Source: Pseudomonadota bacterium (GTDB taxonomy: Bacteria; Pseudomonadota; Gammaproteobacteria; Steroidobacterales; Steroidobacteraceae). From it: 64,000 bases of DNA. The DNA is taken from positions 1-64,000 of the forward strand of contig JAFEDS010000031.1 in the NCBI GenBank assembly GCA_018241505.1, given 5' to 3'. Below, one piece after another: positions 17,005 through 25,914 of the stretch (the stretch's first letter is position 1; each line of letters begins with the position of its first letter). A program made the translations under genes and the position numbers. The notes beneath the pieces were generated by a model that made no database searches, had not been told where the DNA came from, and was given only the letters and a program-made list of their open reading frames with translations.

Positions 17005-17798
17005 ACGCCGTAGCGGCCGAGAAGGGTGTCGCGGCAAGTGCCCGTCCGCCCAAGTTTGAAGTCAAACATCTCGATTTCTATTACGGGCCGAATCGAGCCC
17101 TGAAGGACATCAATCTCACGCTCGCCGATCGCAGCATCACGGCCTTCATCGGCCCGTCCGGCTGCGGCAAGTCGACCCTGCTTCGCGTATTTAACCGAAT
17201 GTACGCGCTATATCCGGGGCATCGGGCGACGGGCGACGTGCTGCTCGATGGCGAAAACATCCTGGCAGCCACTGTTGATCTGTCCAGCCTGCGTTTCCGC
17301 GTGGGGATGGTTTTCCAGAAGGCCACCCCGTTTCCCATGTCGATTTTCGACAATGTGGCCTTCGGGCTGCGCCTGGCGCGCCGGATCCCGCGATCCGAGC
17401 TCGTGGGCCGCGTTGAGGTCGCCCTTCGGGATGCGGCAATGTGGGATGAAGTGAAGGACAAGCTGAACGAGGATGGCCGGGGTCTCTCGGGAGGTCAGCA
17501 GCAGCGATTGTGCATAGCGCGTACAATCGCGCTCGAACCTGAGGTCGTGCTTCTCGATGAGCCGACCGCAGCATTGGACCCCATATCCACACTTCGCGTC
17601 GAAGAGACTCTGCAAAGCCTCCGCGAGAAGTATTGCCTGGCCATTGTCACGCACAACCTGCAGCAGGCGGCGCGCGTGTCGAATGTCACGGCATTCATGT
17701 ACATGGGCGAGCTGGTGGAGATCGGACCGACGGAGCAGATGTTTACCTCTCCGAAGGACCGCAAGACCGATGACTATGTCACGGGAAGGTTTGGCTGA
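17001..17798 (+). CDS. pstB: Phosphate ABC transporter ATPase PstB, first copy
   Basis: ABC ATPase of 265 residues driving phosphate import. Walker [18 protein letters not shown] is at about 50-66, Q-loop [20 protein letters not shown], signature [16 protein letters not shown], Walker [15 protein letters not shown]-loop [13 protein letters not shown]. The sequence after the Q-loop diverges more from the usual PstB (KPNPFP is KATPFP) than the second copy does. TTG start in TTGA overlap with pstA. A further PstB follows directly. Confidence 0.94.
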   Translation: MNAVAAEKGVAASARPPKFEVKHLDFYYGPNRALKDINLTLADRSITAFIGPSGCGKSTLLRVFNRMYALYPGHRATGDVLLDGENILAATVDLSSLRFRVGMVFQKATPFPMSIFDNVAFGLRLARRIPRSELVGRVEVALRDAAMWDEVKDKLNEDGRGLSGGQQQRLCIARTIALEPEVVLLDEPTAALDPISTLRVEETLQSLREKYCLAIVTHNLQQAARVSNVTAFMYMGELVEIGPTEQMFTSPKDRKTDDYVTGRFG

Positions 17799-18739
17799 TG
17801 GCGACCACCCACGAAAGTGTCCAGGAGCGAAATACGGTGAGCGCACTGACCGCGTCCGGGGATCCGAGCCGCAAGCGCCCGATTGAGGCGGGTCTCAATC
17901 TCAAACCCAGCGGCCGGGTGCCGGCACCGACTTCGCTCGAGCACAAGAGCGGCGACCGCACGGTCGGTCAATTCACTGTCGATGATGCGGTGTTCGCCTG
18001 CCGCGATGTGAATGTTTTCTACGGCAGCAAGCACGCCCTGCGCAACGTCAACATCGACGTGGCGCGCAAACAGGTGCTGGCCATGATCGGACCGTCCGGC
18101 TGCGGCAAATCAACTTTCCTGCGCTGTCTGAACCGCATGAACGATACCGTGCCGGGTGCGCGGGTGACCGGTTCCATCAAGTTGGATGGCAAGGACATCC
18201 AGGAGTCGGCGACGGACGTGGTGCAACTCCGGGCGCGTGTCGGCATGGTGTTCCAGAAGCCGAATCCGTTTCCCAAGTCGATTTATGACAACGTCGCGTA
18301 CGGGCCGCGAATTCACGGCATTACGCGCAGTCGCGCGGATCTCGATGACATCGTGTGCACGAGCTTGCAGCGCGCAGGATTGTGGGACGAGGTGAAAGAC
18401 CGCCTCAGCAAGCCGGGGACGGGTCTGTCGGGCGGTCAGCAGCAGCGCCTGTGTATTGCCCGGGCGATCGCCATTCAGCCTGAAGTGATCTTGATGGACG
18501 AGCCTTGCTCGGCGCTGGATCCCATCGCCACGGCGCGCGTGGAGGATCTGATCGAAGTGCTGCGCGAGAGCTATGCGATCGTCATTGTCACGCATTCGAT
18601 GCAACAGGCGGCGCGCGTTTCGCAGCGCACGGCGTATTTCCACATGGGCGAGCTGATCGAGGTCGGTGAAACCGATCGCGTGTTCACCAATCCGCGTCAT
18701 CGGCTCACTGAAGATTACATTACGGGTCGATTTGGCTGA
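17798..18739 (+). CDS. pstB: Phosphate ABC transporter ATPase PstB, second copy
   Basis: Second PstB, 313 residues, starting on the last base of the first copy's stop (TGATG). About 60 extra N-terminal residues precede the ABC core and are not obviously structured. The core is canonical: [93 protein letters not shown]. Both copies keep all ATP-site residues. A PstB1-PstB2 heterodimer or condition-specific use are both possible. Confidence 0.94.
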   Translation: MATTHESVQERNTVSALTASGDPSRKRPIEAGLNLKPSGRVPAPTSLEHKSGDRTVGQFTVDDAVFACRDVNVFYGSKHALRNVNIDVARKQVLAMIGPSGCGKSTFLRCLNRMNDTVPGARVTGSIKLDGKDIQESATDVVQLRARVGMVFQKPNPFPKSIYDNVAYGPRIHGITRSRADLDDIVCTSLQRAGLWDEVKDRLSKPGTGLSGGQQQRLCIARAIAIQPEVILMDEPCSALDPIATARVEDLIEVLRESYAIVIVTHSMQQAARVSQRTAYFHMGELIEVGETDRVFTNPRHRLTEDYITGRFG

Positions 18740-19386
18740 TGCTCGAAGGCCATATCAGCCGGGCATTCGACGGCGCATTGGCGGCGCTTCACATTCGCGT
18801 AGTGGAAATGGGCGGCCTGGTGCTCGACCAGGTGCGCGAGGCGGCGGCGGCTTACACTGAATGGCTGGTGGCGCCCGCCCAGCACGTGTTGGAACGCGAA
18901 ACGGAAGTCAACGACTACAACACCCGTCTCAATGAAGAGCAGCTCACCCTGATTGCCCGGCGTCAACCGGTGGCGGGGGACCTGCGGGCCACCATTGCTA
19001 TGGCCAGTGTGGTGGCCGAGCTCGAGCGCGCCGGCGATGAGGCGAAAAAGATCGCCCGCACAGTCATTGCCCAAGGCAGCAGGCCGGGCCCCGCAACCTC
19101 ACGTGACGTCCGGCACCTCGGCAATCTCGCCGTAAGATTGCTGCGTACCGCGCTCGAATCGTTTGATCGCCTGGACCCGTCTCTGGCTGCCGAAGTCATC
19201 GCACAGGACAAGGAGCTGGACGAGGAATACGCTGCGGGTTTGCGTCGTTTGATGACACGCGCAATGGAGGACCCACGCCAGGTGACAGTGGCCCTCGAAG
19301 CTGCGTTTGCGCTGAAGTCGCTGGAGCGAATCGGCGACCACGCGCGCAATCTCGCGCGCCGCGTTCTCGCCATCGGCGGAGAATAG
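18739..19386 (+). CDS. phoU: PhoU family protein (second copy)
   Basis: Shorter PhoU of 215 residues with both metal-site motifs in altered form: ELERAGDEAKKIART (about 94-108) and SLERIGDHARNLARR (about 194-208). It starts on the last base of the pstB2 stop (TGATG) and is the last gene of the pst operon. Compared with the copy at 11401 it lacks about 30 residues, mainly at the ends. It probably tunes PhoR signalling or Pst activity together with or instead of the first copy. Confidence 0.93.
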   Translation: MLEGHISRAFDGALAALHIRVVEMGGLVLDQVREAAAAYTEWLVAPAQHVLERETEVNDYNTRLNEEQLTLIARRQPVAGDLRATIAMASVVAELERAGDEAKKIARTVIAQGSRPGPATSRDVRHLGNLAVRLLRTALESFDRLDPSLAAEVIAQDKELDEEYAAGLRRLMTRAMEDPRQVTVALEAAFALKSLERIGDHARNLARRVLAIGGE

Positions 19387-19420
19387 ACTTCGGGCTGCGC
19401 GCGGCCAGTGCCGCGCCAAT

Positions 19421-19447
19421 AAGAAGACCGGGCACGCAGACCCGGCC
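19421..19447 (-). terminator. Terminator-like hairpin after the DcaP-like porin
   Basis: Read on the minus strand, CCGGG (19445-19441) pairs with CCCGG (19432-19428) around an eight-base loop and is followed by TCTTCTTATT. The stem is short and the tail imperfect. It lies 17 bp after the porin stop and 35 bp after the convergent phoU2, so it may serve the porin. Confidence 0.45.
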
Positions 19448-19463
19448 TTCGGTGACGTCAGTC

Positions 19464-21080
19464 TTACTTCTGGAACGGATAGTACCGGAACGAGGCCATC
19501 AGGATGTTGATGTTGGTGCTGGGGTCGCCACCTTTACCACTGAAGATCTCACGCTTGAGCCAGGTGTCCGCCAGGCCGAACTGGGCGTTGCCCAGGAAGC
19601 CCGAGTAGAACTTCCACCAGCCGCCGACGGCGCCGCTCACGATACGTGAGGTGTTGGCCGCGCAGGCAGTGCCGCCTTCCACGAAACAACCGGTGTTGTC
19701 GTACAGTGGGTTGCCGTAACCGTAGTTGGTGGTCTTGCCGCCCGCGGTGACGGTCCACGACGCCTTGCTGACCTGTTCTTCACCCACGTAGGCATAGAGG
19801 GTCAAGGCTGGATCTGGTTTCACGACCAGGCCCGCGAGAGCCGAGAAGCCGCGCAGCGGCTCGAGACCACGGGTCGAGTCCGGGTTGATTGTGGCATCGG
19901 GGAGCTGCGCCGATCCGTAACGCCCCACGCCGCGGCCACCCAGGAAGCTTGCCTGGAAGTCGACGATCTTCGGCACCACCGGCAGGATCAAGTTGCCGCC
20001 AAAGGCGGTGGCGTTGCTCTTGGCGTTGGTCTGCTGGCCGGTGATGATGTCACGCGCCCGGAAGAAGCGCTCAGTGGCAAAGAGCTCGTAGTGGCCGAAG
20101 CCCGGGTCGATTGCCACCTTCGCGACGAAGTCCGGCAGATAGTCGAGCGTGACGTTGTTGGACGCGAACGCGCCGCCGTTCGGAGGCGAGAACGAGTTGC
20201 CGGCGCCCGGGTTGTTGAAGATCGTGCCCGGAACAGCGGTGCCGGACACCAATACCGCCGGATTTTCCACTGACACGGCCGCCGTGATCATGTCGTTCAC
20301 TTTCTGCGTGAAGCGGATCTGCGGGACGCGCAGCCAGTTGAAGCCCGGCACGTACTGTCCGTCGATGGTCAGCGGAATGTTTTCACCGCGCGGGGTGATG
20401 CCGGTCTTGTTGCCTGTCACGAGGCTCCACAACTGACCGAACAGCAGGTTCGAGCCGGTGGGCTTGTAGGTGAGATCGGCGAAGTAGTGGCGCATGCGCG
20501 GCGAGAAGCTGTTGCTCTCGTTGTAGTTGGCCGTGCCGCCGGCGCCGCCGAAGTCGCTTTCGATATAGGCTTCGGTCGCCCAGGTCTCATTGTCCGGACC
20601 CTGGAACAGGGCCTGCACGCGGCTTTGGCGCTCGGTCAGGTGAAACTCGCTGACATAGTAGTTGTGCGAGTTCGGGAATGGGATGCCGGTGTTGTAGTTC
20701 GAGGCCCAATCCGCGGACTCATTGCGGTTACGGTCAATCACCATCAATTCCACGAAGCCGCCCAGAGTCACTTTGACGGGGCCGGCCATGAAAGTCGGAG
20801 CGGCCGCGCCGCCGGAGGCGGGCTTGGCAGCGGCCGTGGGGGCCGGGGTCGCCTGGGGCTGCTGCGCCTGCTGAGCCTGCTGGGCCTTCATGCGATCCAT
20901 CTCGCGCTGCAGCTTGTTGATCTGATTCTGGAGGCCCTGCAGGTCCGCGGTGTCCGCCGACATGGCAGGTACAGAGAACACGCCTAGGGCCGTCGCAACC
21001 GCAGCCGCCACCAGCGTCTGGCGCGCCCGGCCGACGCGGCCTAGCGTTGAAGGGTGCAAAGGATTACGGGTAGGTGTCAT
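19464..21080 (-). CDS. DcaP-like outer-membrane porin with N-terminal coiled coil
   Basis: 538 residues from ATG 21080 (AGGAAA upstream). A long signal peptide (about 1-44, ending VPAMSA) precedes DLQGLQNQINKLQREMDRM, a heptad coiled coil (about 48-72), then a Gln/Ala/Pro linker. From about 95 on comes a beta-barrel with alternating strands (VTLGGFVELMVIDRN, YYVSEFHLTERQSRVQALF, ESDFGGAGGT) ending ILMASFRYYPFQK with a terminal aromatic-rich strand. This layout matches DcaP-type trimeric channels, which take up negatively charged solutes. Four PhoB half-sites lie upstream, and the gene is convergent with the pst operon. I infer phosphate or organophosphate entry under phosphate starvation. Substrate is not proven. 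Confidence 0.82.
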   Translation of the reverse strand: MTPTRNPLHPSTLGRVGRARQTLVAAAVATALGVFSVPAMSADTADLQGLQNQINKLQREMDRMKAQQAQQAQQPQATPAPTAAAKPASGGAAAPTFMAGPVKVTLGGFVELMVIDRNRNESADWASNYNTGIPFPNSHNYYVSEFHLTERQSRVQALFQGPDNETWATEAYIESDFGGAGGTANYNESNSFSPRMRHYFADLTYKPTGSNLLFGQLWSLVTGNKTGITPRGENIPLTIDGQYVPGFNWLRVPQIRFTQKVNDMITAAVSVENPAVLVSGTAVPGTIFNNPGAGNSFSPPNGGAFASNNVTLDYLPDFVAKVAIDPGFGHYELFATERFFRARDIITGQQTNAKSNATAFGGNLILPVVPKIVDFQASFLGGRGVGRYGSAQLPDATINPDSTRGLEPLRGFSALAGLVVKPDPALTLYAYVGEEQVSKASWTVTAGGKTTNYGYGNPLYDNTGCFVEGGTACAANTSRIVSGAVGGWWKFYSGFLGNAQFGLADTWLKREIFSGKGGDPSTNINILMASFRYYPFQK

Positions 21081-21208
21081 CGTCGAGTTTCCTATTCGTG
21101 CTTTTGAAAAATACGTTCGTAGCTTGGACGCAACGCCAGGCCAACCGGCCAGCGCCGCATATGCGCAACGGCTACGGGATCTCGTAAGAGATTGGCGCCG
21201 CACACTGT

Positions 21209-21248
21209 GCTGCAGTTGTGTGACAGCGAGACTGCGGGAAAATGACAA
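21209..21248 (-). promoter_or_regulatory. Four-half-site PhoB box upstream of the DcaP-like porin
   Basis: On the minus strand: TTGTCAT (21248-21242), CCGCAGT (21237-21231), CTGTCAC (21226-21220) and CTGCAGC (21215-21209), each 11 bp apart. The first and third are near-perfect half-sites. The array lies about 130 bp before the porin start. The 389-bp gap 21081-21469 also holds the porin leader, an AT-rich stretch with TATAAG (near 21286), and the small hairpin GGATG-TTGT-CATCC just before the downstream response regulator. Confidence 0.75.
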
Positions 21249-21469
21249 TTTTATTTCAGTGCGCCGGGCACGGGTGTGGTTTTTTTGTATAAGGGTGCTA
21301 TGCACACGGGAATATTGCGTAGCCACCCGGCCCAGATGGGGCTCGCGCTACGAATTGCGCGAATTCAGTGCTCCGACCCGCACCGCCGCGTTTCTGAATG
21401 AAAATTAATCGCCCGTTGGCTGCGTTTTAATTCCCGGATGTTGTCATCCAGAACCTGGAAATCGATGCC

Positions 21470-22150
21470 ATGCGAATCCTCATAGTCGAAGACGAGAAGA
21501 AGCTGTGCGAGCTGATCGCCCGGGCACTGAAAGCGGAACGCTTCGCTGTCGACGAAGCTACCGACGGCAACCAGGGTGGGTTGCTCGCGGACTCGTACGA
21601 GTACGACCTCATCATTCTCGACTTGATGTTACCGGGTATGGGGGGCGCTGAAATCCTGCGGCGCATCCGGCTCAAGAACCAACAGGTGCCGATTCTCATC
21701 CTGACCGCGCAGGACGCGACGGACGAGAAGGTTCGCAATTTCGAAGCGGGTGCGGACGACTATCTGACCAAGCCTTTTGCCTTCGCGGAGTTGGTCATAA
21801 GAGTGAAGGCGCTGCTGCGCCGCGGTCCGGTGACGCGCGCCAGCGTGCTGCGCGTCGGCGATCTCGAGGTCGACCGGCTGTCGCAGCATGTGAAGCGCGC
21901 CGGGAAGAAAATTGAGCTCACACCCAAGGAGTACGCACTGCTCGAGTACCTCGCGGCCAACCCCGGCCGCGTCTTCTCCCGCACCATGATTATCGAGCAC
22001 GTGTGGGATCAGAGCTTCGAGGGGTTGACCAACATCGTGGACGTCTACGTGCGCCACCTGCGCAGCAAAGTGGACGATCCGTTCCCCACCAAGTTGATTC
22101 GAACCGTGCGCGGTGTCGGGTATGGCCTGGGCGAGAGCGTCGACTCATGA
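21470..22150 (+). CDS. OmpR-family response regulator
   Basis: 226 residues. The receiver domain has acidic pocket residues in IVEDEKKLCELI, phospho-acceptor Asp51 in LIILDLMLPGM, and YLTKPFAFAEL. The winged-helix domain (about 125-222) includes ELTPKEYALLEYLAANPGRVFSR and RGVGYGLGES. It resembles heavy-metal/QseB/MprA-type regulators, and is very close in sequence to the regulator at 32507. It overlaps its histidine kinase by four bases (ATGA). The target genes are unknown. Confidence 0.93.
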   Translation: MRILIVEDEKKLCELIARALKAERFAVDEATDGNQGGLLADSYEYDLIILDLMLPGMGGAEILRRIRLKNQQVPILILTAQDATDEKVRNFEAGADDYLTKPFAFAELVIRVKALLRRGPVTRASVLRVGDLEVDRLSQHVKRAGKKIELTPKEYALLEYLAANPGRVFSRTMIIEHVWDQSFEGLTNIVDVYVRHLRSKVDDPFPTKLIRTVRGVGYGLGESVDS

Positions 22151-23550
22151 ACACGCGCTCGTTGAGCTTCCGCTTGGTCACCTGGTACGCCGGAGTGCTG
22201 ACGCTCGTCTTCGTGGTGCTCGGAAGCTTGACCTTGATCTTTTTACGCCACTACCTCGAGTCCGCGGTACTGGACACACAGGCCCGCCGTGCACGACAAA
22301 TCGCTGACACTTTGCTTGCATCCGTCGACCGAACCGGTGAGCAGGCCATCACACGCCAGGTCGAAGAGTTGTATTCCCCCCAGGTGAACGACCGTTTCAT
22401 TCGCATCACGGGCACGCGCGGCCGCGTTCTGTACATCTCCGGCCCACCCCACGACGGGACATTTGTACCGGCTGATGTGGCCCGCCCCGAGGCGGCGTCC
22501 TTTGACCGCCAGGGCGTTTTCGAGCGCCGGGAGAGTGTGCGCTCCGGCTCCGTACTGATCGGCGCGGTCGCCAGCCGTAACTACATTGTCGAAGTGGGTG
22601 TTTCGACTCAGCGCACCGAAGAAACCCTGAGCCAGGTTTTGTTGCTGCTCGCGGTCGGGCTTCCCGTCGGCGTATTGATTGCCGTAAGCGGTGGCTTCGT
22701 CCTGGTGCGGCGTGCCCTCAAGCCCGTCAATCGGATCGCGCAGAAGGCCGAGGACATCAGTCAGCACAATCTCAGCGAGCGGCTGCCGGTCGTGCAAAGC
22801 GGTGACGAGCTCGAGCGGCTGTCGATATCGCTCAACAATATGATTGCGCGCCTCGAGGACGCCGTTCAGAGCTCCAAGCGGTTTGTAGCGGATGCTTCAC
22901 ATGAGCTGCGCACGCCGCTGACGGTTCTGCGTGGGGAGCTGGAGAGCCTGGCGCAGGATGTGCAACTGAAAGCGCATACCCGCGAGAGCCTCGGTAGCCT
23001 GCTCGAGGAGGTCGACCGGCTGGCCGAGGTGGTGGAGAGCCTGCTGGCCCTGTCCAAGCTCGATGCCGGCGAGGCCAGTGCCGAGCGCGTGCGGTTTGAT
23101 CTCGCCGAGCTGGTGACCACCACCGCGGAGCAGATGAGCCTGCTCGCTGAAGACAAGAACATCCGGGTTGAATGCGACGCTGCCCGCAACGTGATCGTGG
23201 AGGGCGACCGTTCTCGAATGAAGCAAGTCGTCGTCAATCTGCTCGACAATGCCATCAAGTACACGCCCAACGGCGGCAATGTCCTGCTGCGAATTGCCCG
23301 CGAAAGCGACAACGCCATTCTGGAAGTCGCCGACAACGGAGTCGGCATCCCAGCCGATGCGCTTCCTCACATGTTCAAGCGCTTCTTCCGCGTCGATGAC
23401 TCGCGCTCCCGCGAGCAGGGCGGCGCCGGGCTCGGCCTTTCCATCGTCAAATCCATCTGCGCGGCGCAGGGCGCCGAAGTCGATGTCACGAGCCGACCGG
23501 GCGGCGGTAGCTGTTTTCGGGTCCGCCAGCCGCTGGCGCGGGGGGTCTAG
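22147..23550 (+). CDS. Sensor histidine kinase, partner of the regulator at 21470
   Basis: 467 residues from ATG 22147. First membrane helix about 10-35, periplasmic sensor about 36-165, second helix about 168-190 (VLLLLAVGLPVGVLIAVSGG), then a HAMP domain (RRALKPVNRIAQKAEDIS). The H-box is FVADASHELRTPLTVLRGE with His252. N-box LLDNAIKYTPNGG, G1 DNGVGIPADALPHMF and G2 GGAGLGLSIVKSI complete the ATPase. It looks like the CusS/HprS/MprB group. The signal it senses is not evident. Its end faces the ClC gene across only 19 bp. Confidence 0.93.
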   Translation: MNTRSLSFRLVTWYAGVLTLVFVVLGSLTLIFLRHYLESAVLDTQARRARQIADTLLASVDRTGEQAITRQVEELYSPQVNDRFIRITGTRGRVLYISGPPHDGTFVPADVARPEAASFDRQGVFERRESVRSGSVLIGAVASRNYIVEVGVSTQRTEETLSQVLLLLAVGLPVGVLIAVSGGFVLVRRALKPVNRIAQKAEDISQHNLSERLPVVQSGDELERLSISLNNMIARLEDAVQSSKRFVADASHELRTPLTVLRGELESLAQDVQLKAHTRESLGSLLEEVDRLAEVVESLLALSKLDAGEASAERVRFDLAELVTTTAEQMSLLAEDKNIRVECDAARNVIVEGDRSRMKQVVVNLLDNAIKYTPNGGNVLLRIARESDNAILEVADNGVGIPADALPHMFKRFFRVDDSRSREQGGAGLGLSIVKSICAAQGAEVDVTSRPGGGSCFRVRQPLARGV

Positions 23551-23569
23551 CGAGCCGGTGTCATGAGAT

Positions 23570-25330
23570 TTATTTTGGAAAGGTCAGCCGATCCTGAATG
23601 GCCAGCAACACATCATTGCGCGAGACTTCTCCCAACAGCGTATTTCGCCATTGACCGGGCGTTACCGGCAGGACCGTTGTTTGCTCGCGCAGGAACCCGT
23701 CCAGCGCCGCGCACAGCGACATATCCGGGGCCAACGTAAAATTCAGAGGTCTTGCGACCGATTCGACCGGGGTATGAGCCTCAATCTGGCGCTTCTTGAC
23801 GCGCTCCAGAAGATCCCGCGGATCGAGCCAGGCAGTGATCTCGTCGCCATCCACCACATACACGCGACTGACGGGTTTGTTGGGCAGCTTGGCAAACATC
23901 TGCTGCAGGGTGGTTGTGGGCGCAACGACCGCGACTGCAGGCTTCACCAGCAGTTCCACTGTCTTCAGGCGCCAGTCGTCGTCAGCGCCCATGGAAATCC
24001 CGCGACTGATTGAAGTGTGGTAAACAGACTCGCCGCGCCGGTAGACTTTGGCCGTGTAGTGCGCTGTTACGCAGGCCAACATGAGCGGCAGGACGATATC
24101 GTAGTCCAGGGTCATCTCAAACAACATCAACATGGATGTCAGGGGAGCGTGAGTCGTTGCGGCCAAAAAGCCCCCCATGCCGACCAGTGCATACGCGGCG
24201 GGAACAGACGTGATGGCGGGCATCATGCCGTGCAGCACCTCTCCAGTCAGCGCGCCCACAGCGCAACCGATGAACAGACTCGGCGTAAACACACCGCCAA
24301 CCGCGCCAGACCCGACCGTGGCAGACGTTGCCAGCACCTTCGCGGCAAGCACCGCCAGCAGCCAGATGCCGACTACTTCGCTGGAGAGGATATTGCCTAC
24401 AACACTGTAACCGTTGCCCCACACCTGCGGCACGAAGATCGAAATGATACCGACAACCAGGCCACCCAGGCCGAGTTGCCAATATAACGGCAGTTGCAAG
24501 CGGGCGAAGCGAGCCTTCATATACTCCAACAGTCCGAGGAACGGCGGCGCCAGATGTCCGAGTAGAACACCCAGAATCACATAGAATATCAGTTCCCAAT
24601 TGGAGGCGAACTGAACGTGCGGGACCACGTAGACCGGTCCGACGCCCAGAAACCTGTGAGCCGTCGCGCTCGCCGTCACGGATGCCACCACGAGCGGCCC
24701 AAAACTTTCCATCGCCGTGGACCCGAGTACGATCTCCGAGACAAACAGCGCACCCGAGATGGGCGCGTTGTAGGCGGAAGCAATTCCCGCCGCGCCGCCG
24801 CAAGCGACCATCAGACGCAGGCGCGGTACCGGGGATCGCGCCAACAGTCCGAGCTTTGAGCCGAGCATCGCCGCCAACTGCACCATCGGACCCTCGCGCC
24901 CGATGGAACCGCCGGAAGCGATGGACAGCAGCGATGAAAGGCTGTTCAACACAGTGGCGCGCATGCCGATTCGACCATCGCCCACCAGGATTGCCTCCAT
25001 GTAATCAACCGGTCGCGGGCCGCTGAGTGTGCGGCCGACCAGGTGCAAAACCAGCCCGGCGAGCGCGCCGCCTATGGGAGGAACCAGCGCACGATGCCAC
25101 CAGACCAGATCCGATGCCGCATGCACCAGACTGATCGATTGCCCCGTGAAGAGGATTTCGAACAGATGAATGCCGTCGCGGAACAGGACGCTCGCCAGCG
25201 CTCCGCAAAAGCCGACGAGTGCTGCCCAGAACACAATGGCGGCCAGGTCTTCATGACCGAGAAGAACCAGCCTGAGCCGTGTCAGTAACGATAGAGGCAG
25301 CCGGGCGAGCCCCTGGACGTGCGCGTGCAT
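23570..25330 (-). CDS. ClC-family chloride channel/transporter with C-terminal CBS domains (ClcB-like)
   Basis: 586 residues. The membrane part is about 1-430: GGSIGREGPMVQ with the gating glutamate near 145, and GSGAVGGVFTPSLFIG near 350. The N-terminal anion motif GSGIP is not recognisable (LSGPRPVDY instead). At the place of the internal proton glutamate (the EE of E. coli ClcA) the sequence is FVSEIVLG, with isoleucine at the second position, which fits ClcB-like or channel-like members rather than a classic 2Cl/H antiporter. A pair of CBS domains (about 465-585) could bind adenine nucleotides. The gene stands alone and convergent with the kinase. Confidence 0.92.
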   Translation of the reverse strand: MHAHVQGLARLPLSLLTRLRLVLLGHEDLAAIVFWAALVGFCGALASVLFRDGIHLFEILFTGQSISLVHAASDLVWWHRALVPPIGGALAGLVLHLVGRTLSGPRPVDYMEAILVGDGRIGMRATVLNSLSSLLSIASGGSIGREGPMVQLAAMLGSKLGLLARSPVPRLRLMVACGGAAGIASAYNAPISGALFVSEIVLGSTAMESFGPLVVASVTASATAHRFLGVGPVYVVPHVQFASNWELIFYVILGVLLGHLAPPFLGLLEYMKARFARLQLPLYWQLGLGGLVVGIISIFVPQVWGNGYSVVGNILSSEVVGIWLLAVLAAKVLATSATVGSGAVGGVFTPSLFIGCAVGALTGEVLHGMMPAITSVPAAYALVGMGGFLAATTHAPLTSMLMLFEMTLDYDIVLPLMLACVTAHYTAKVYRRGESVYHTSISRGISMGADDDWRLKTVELLVKPAVAVVAPTTTLQQMFAKLPNKPVSRVYVVDGDEITAWLDPRDLLERVKKRQIEAHTPVESVARPLNFTLAPDMSLCAALDGFLREQTTVLPVTPGQWRNTLLGEVSRNDVLLAIQDRLTFPK

Positions 25331-25377
25331 TATTCTTCAACACTCTCAGGCATGCCGGCGCTCGCGCGCGCAGCGCG

Positions 25378-25914
25378 CTAACGGCATGCGCTCGAGTGGC
25401 AGTCCGCTTGCCATCCCACGACATGTCCGTTCGGCAACCGGACCCATTTTCCCCGGCCCGTGTCACCTTGGGGCAATGCCGTTCCATCCAGGTCGACGAC
25501 CGTGGTTTTTTCCGCCACAACAATCACGGTCACAATGACCTCGCCCGAGTCGGAGTTCAGCGCCTTGATCCGGTAGCGGCCCGGAGGCAGGGACACCCGC
25601 TCGGGATCCTGATTGAACGAGCCTGACAAGTTCTCGATCCGCCGCACCATCTTGTTGTCGAGCGAGTAAATCGTGTATGCCGTGTGAACCGGGTATTCCG
25701 ATTGGGCATACGTTGCCGCGCGCTCCGCGGAATACACCACGAGATTGCCTTGCGTCGCCGCAGGAGTGATTCGCTCGACCTCGGGGCCAACAGGCTGCCG
25801 GACCACCAGGGGCGGGCGCGCGGCACACGCTGTCAGGGACGCAAGCGCCAGTAACCATATGGCAGGCGAGCCAGGTTTCACGATCCAACTCCACAGATGT
25901 TTGCACGGGGTCAT
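25378..25914 (-). CDS. Hypothetical lipoprotein ending the efflux operon
   Basis: 178 residues. A charged N-terminus and hydrophobic segment end in the lipobox LTAC, with the lipidated cysteine at about 31. The second half has a PEGA-like beta pattern (VSLPPGRYRIKALNSDSGEVIVTVIV), which suggests a small beta-sandwich. Two further cysteines lie at the C-terminus (DCHSSACR). It overlaps the TolC-like gene by four bases, so it is probably made with the efflux system and anchored in the outer membrane facing the periplasm. I do not recognise a named family. Confidence 0.75.
   Translation of the reverse strand: MTPCKHLWSWIVKPGSPAIWLLALASLTACAARPPLVVRQPVGPEVERITPAATQGNLVVYSAERAATYAQSEYPVHTAYTIYSLDNKMVRRIENLSGSFNQDPERVSLPPGRYRIKALNSDSGEVIVTVIVVAEKTTVVDLDGTALPQGDTGRGKWVRLPNGHVVGWQADCHSSACR

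Noticed and set aside
21440-21457. Apparent PhoB half-site TTGTCAT just before the response regulator at 21470
   Set aside because: It is part of a small palindrome GGATG-TTGT-CATCC and has no second half-site at 11 bp.
25340-25377. GC-rich palindrome GCGCGC...GCGCGC after the lipoprotein gene as a terminator
   Set aside because: A stem is possible but no T-run follows in the direction of transcription.
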